From Ustilago trichophora (lineage: Eukaryota > Basidiomycota > Ustilaginomycetes > Ustilaginales > Ustilaginaceae), in assembly GCA_900323505.1 (NCBI GenBank), contig OOIN01000005.1, forward strand, positions 434,001-498,000: a DNA stretch of 64,000 nucleotides, written 5' to 3'. Both the position numbers and the translations under genes were made by a program. Positions 62,091 to 64,000 of the stretch are shown here, in pieces. The notes under the pieces are model-generated. The model saw only the letters and a list, made by a program, of their open reading frames with translations. It was not told the origin of the DNA and made no database searches. Each line of letters begins with the position of its first letter. Position 1 is the first letter of the stretch.

Positions 62091-62376
62091 CGTGATTCTT
62101 GGCTTTATTGTTTTTCGCGATCTTTCAAAGGGGGAGTAGTGACGGTGAAGTTCAAGTGAGAACAGGTGTGAGAGGTAGGAGAGGAGAATGAGGGAGATGA
62201 TGCTTTTGTTGGGTGTGGGTCTCCTCGAGAGGGATGGTTTGTGCGAGGTCTTCCTAGTCCGGGGAGAGCAAGTGTGGGGGATCCGGTCAAAAAGATGCCG
62301 GAATGAATAGCCGAAGTAGTTGGGCAGAGTGTTTTTTTTTTGCCACGCGGAGGCGGTTGCCCTTTTTTTAATGTGT

Positions 62377-62425
<49 letters not shown>

Positions 62426-62499
62426 CTTTTTGGTCTTTTTTGGTGCGTTTTTCTGGCGAGCTCGCCTTTCTTGCGCCTCGTCGTTACAGATCGTCTTGC
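62091..62499. other. Spacer with long poly(T) tract
   Basis: 409 bp between the isomerase start and the stop of the next gene on the same strand. A 45-T run lies at 62378-62422, preceded by shorter T-runs. The rest is probably the isomerase promoter. Confidence 0.6.
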
Positions 62500-63237
62500 T
62501 CACATGAACCCTGGAACGCCTTTCTTCCTCTTTTTCGGCACGAGTTCTTTCCCTCTTGTCTGGTCTCTGAACTGCTGCCGCCGGCGCTCGATGGATGGAG
62601 GGGTGGAAGTAGGACATGGAGTGCTAGACTGAATCATCCTCCTCCGTGAAGGAGAATCGGGGTCTTGCGAGGAATTCCCCCGTCGAGTCGAGCGTTTCCT
62701 ACGCCGTTTCGTGGTCGATGTATTTATAGTATTTGTGGTAACGCACTTTTCTGCAAGGATCATGTACTCGACTTCCATCTCATCGTCTTCGTCTTTCCCC
62801 GACATCGTCACGTCGCTCTGTGAGCTTGTGTCTTCGGGTTCGGTCGTATCGACATTCCCGTCTTTCAACAGGACGGGCTCTTCAACCTTGACGTTGAGCT
62901 GGTGATCAGTATTCTCCTCGACCTTGACAGCAGTGAGCCGGCTGAACAGTGCACCAATTCTCGCAAGCACCCCATGAGCCGTTCTTCCACCTTCACCTTT
63001 CATCTTGACCTTAACACCGTCCACCTTTGCAGCAGGAACGTTGGCAACGACCCGATGCGGAAGCGGTGGGAGGAGCAGCAGCTCGTCCTCCATAACTTCG
63101 AATTCGGGATTGAGATTAGATCTATACTGAGCCGATGGTACAGAGCGCAGAAGAATGCGCAACAGCTGATCGTTGTCGTCGTTGAGGATGGTGAAAGAGC
63201 CGATTTTTGTGGGTGTGCGCATCGAGTGTCTTGACAT
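62500..63237 (-). CDS. Hypothetical basic protein with nuclear-signal-like C-terminus
   Basis: 245 codons from the ATG at 63237; a second ATG lies at 63222. I do not recognise the family. The first third is mixed and compact-looking (KIGSFTILNDDNDQLLRILL, then LLLLPPLPHRVVANVPAAKV), the middle is acidic with Asp/Glu runs, and the last 70 residues are strongly basic and Ser-rich with KRRRKRSTRRG and KKRKKG patches. This points to a small nuclear protein, perhaps a chromosomal or transcriptional factor of fungi. The spacer on its 5' side is shared with the next gene. Confidence 0.5.
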   Translation of the reverse strand: MSRHSMRTPTKIGSFTILNDDNDQLLRILLRSVPSAQYRSNLNPEFEVMEDELLLLPPLPHRVVANVPAAKVDGVKVKMKGEGGRTAHGVLARIGALFSRLTAVKVEENTDHQLNVKVEEPVLLKDGNVDTTEPEDTSSQSDVTMSGKDEDDEMEVEYMILAEKCVTTNTINTSTTKRRRKRSTRRGNSSQDPDSPSRRRMIQSSTPCPTSTPPSIERRRQQFRDQTRGKELVPKKRKKGVPGFM

Positions 63238-63776
63238 GAGAGGGGTGGAGAGTAGGCAAAGACAATGTTGAACAAAAGCAGACAAGACAAAGGTTCGAAC
63301 TTGTGCGCATAGCTGTACAGTGGACAAGCTCAAACGCAGAGCAAAGGTGTGCAAAGACGGATTAAGCTTTAACTCGAAACGAGGTGATTCCGTCGACAAA
63401 CTGGGACAATTTGATAGAGCTCAGAGAGTGTCTTTGTGTTAGTCCGCTTCCGCACTTTGCAGGGCTGTTACAAACAGCTCCGCACTGTGAGCTTTGTCCG
63501 TGCTCGATGGAGCGGGAATGACAGAATGCGGGGGTGCAAAGTTCGTCTCCGCACCTCGTACAAAGCTATGTAGCTTCGAGTCGGATCAGCTTGAACTTCT
63601 CCGCTTCTACAGCACATCACACCTTCTTTTACACCATCAAATCCATATTGGAACACTGGGCCACACTTTCTCACTTCAACTTTCATCAACTCAGACCACT
63701 TCCTGCGTCTCCTATCCGCAGCATTGTTCAATTTTTTCCTGTGCTGCTCACCAATCCGCGGTTGACTGTCAGCGAG
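63238..63776. promoter_or_regulatory. Divergent promoter of the last two genes
   Basis: 539 bp between divergent starts. A repeated GCTCCGCAC / CTTCCGCAC motif is seen around 63447-63560. No other element is claimed. Confidence 0.4.
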
Positions 63777-64000
63777 ATGAGGTCGACCTCCCTCACCCCG
63801 CCCACAGAGGATACTCGTATGGTTATCGAAGACGATGACGAAATCACCTTTGTCAGCGAGGTTCACGCCACGCCTACCAAGTCTGCTGCTTCTTCTAAGG
63901 TCACTACGCCCCGCACGCCATCCACTCCTGGCAAGAGCGATGCTTGCAAAACTCCATCCCCCGGGAAAAAGCGACCCCGCATCACTGCTACCGAAGCTGC
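63777..64000 (+). CDS. N-terminal part of an unidentified gene, cut by the window end
   Basis: 75 codons open from the ATG at 63777 to the right edge. The peptide has an acidic IEDDDEITFV stretch followed by Ser/Thr/Pro/Lys-rich text (TPRTPSTPGK, TPSPGKKRPR) with TP sites and a basic cluster, typical of a disordered nuclear N-terminus with possible CDK sites. The family cannot be told from this piece. Confidence 0.55.
   Translation, partial: MRSTSLTPPTEDTRMVIEDDDEITFVSEVHATPTKSAASSKVTTPRTPSTPGKSDACKTPSPGKKRPRITATEA

Noticed and set aside
63280..63310. GGTTCGAAC box resembling a tRNA B box
   Set aside because: No T-stem, acceptor stem or A box can be drawn around it.

Overview
The window looks like nuclear DNA of a basidiomycete fungus, most likely a smut or smut-related yeast (Ustilaginomycotina). 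The evidence is GC-balanced compact genes, short introns of about 80-115 nt with GTRAGT donors and CTRAC-type branch sites, long serine/glutamine-rich disordered tails, and conserved fungal single-copy genes (SEC39, MED21, STE14, IML2, CACTIN, LSM12, NPC1/NCR1, STN1, SOF1, HAP2). The species is an inference; nothing in the sequence fixes it. No rRNA, tRNA, CRISPR array, virus or toxin gene was found.

Layout. 1-6.3 kb: microsatellites, then SEC39 (Dsl1/NRZ tether), MED21 and STE14. 6.3-15.3 kb: two long non-coding stretches flanking a TRP-like channel gene of 1479 codons. 15.3-22 kb: a large Zn2Cys6 transcription factor, followed by an AT-rich island holding two nested non-autonomous Tc1/mariner-like elements; the inner one is a long foldback. 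22-31 kb: IML2, a mitochondrial ribosomal S18 gene, a first pogo/Fot1-type transposon (transposase broken by two TGA codons), and an arylamine N-acetyltransferase gene. 31-41.2 kb: ASA1, CACTIN, LSM12 and NPC1, tightly packed in alternating orientation. 41.2-45 kb: a gene-free island containing at least five copies or fragments of a palindromic repeat family with conserved ends and a conserved CCCGATC centre. 45-51.7 kb: STN1, CHZ1, RPC9 and SOF1, all intron-containing and arranged as divergent/convergent pairs. 51.8-54 kb: a second, diverged pogo transposon with a nearly intact transposase. 54.5-64 kb: HAP2 (NF-YA), a secreted ThuA-like protein, a kelch protein (KEL3/KLHDC4 type), a peroxisomal enoyl-CoA isomerase/hydratase, a hypothetical basic protein, and the 5' part of another gene.

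The genes are mostly housekeeping and do not form a pathway or cluster. Loose themes are membrane and sterol traffic (SEC39, NPC1, IML2), transcription/RNA (MED21, RPC9, HAP2, CACTIN, LSM12, SOF1) and chromatin/telomere maintenance (ASA1, CHZ1, STN1). Most neighbours are divergent pairs with 300-620 bp shared promoters or convergent pairs with 110-340 bp spacers. The accessory content (transposons, foldbacks, palindromic repeats) is confined to a few intergenic islands. Exon junctions were placed by hand from splice consensus, reading frame and family alignment from memory; no database search was possible.
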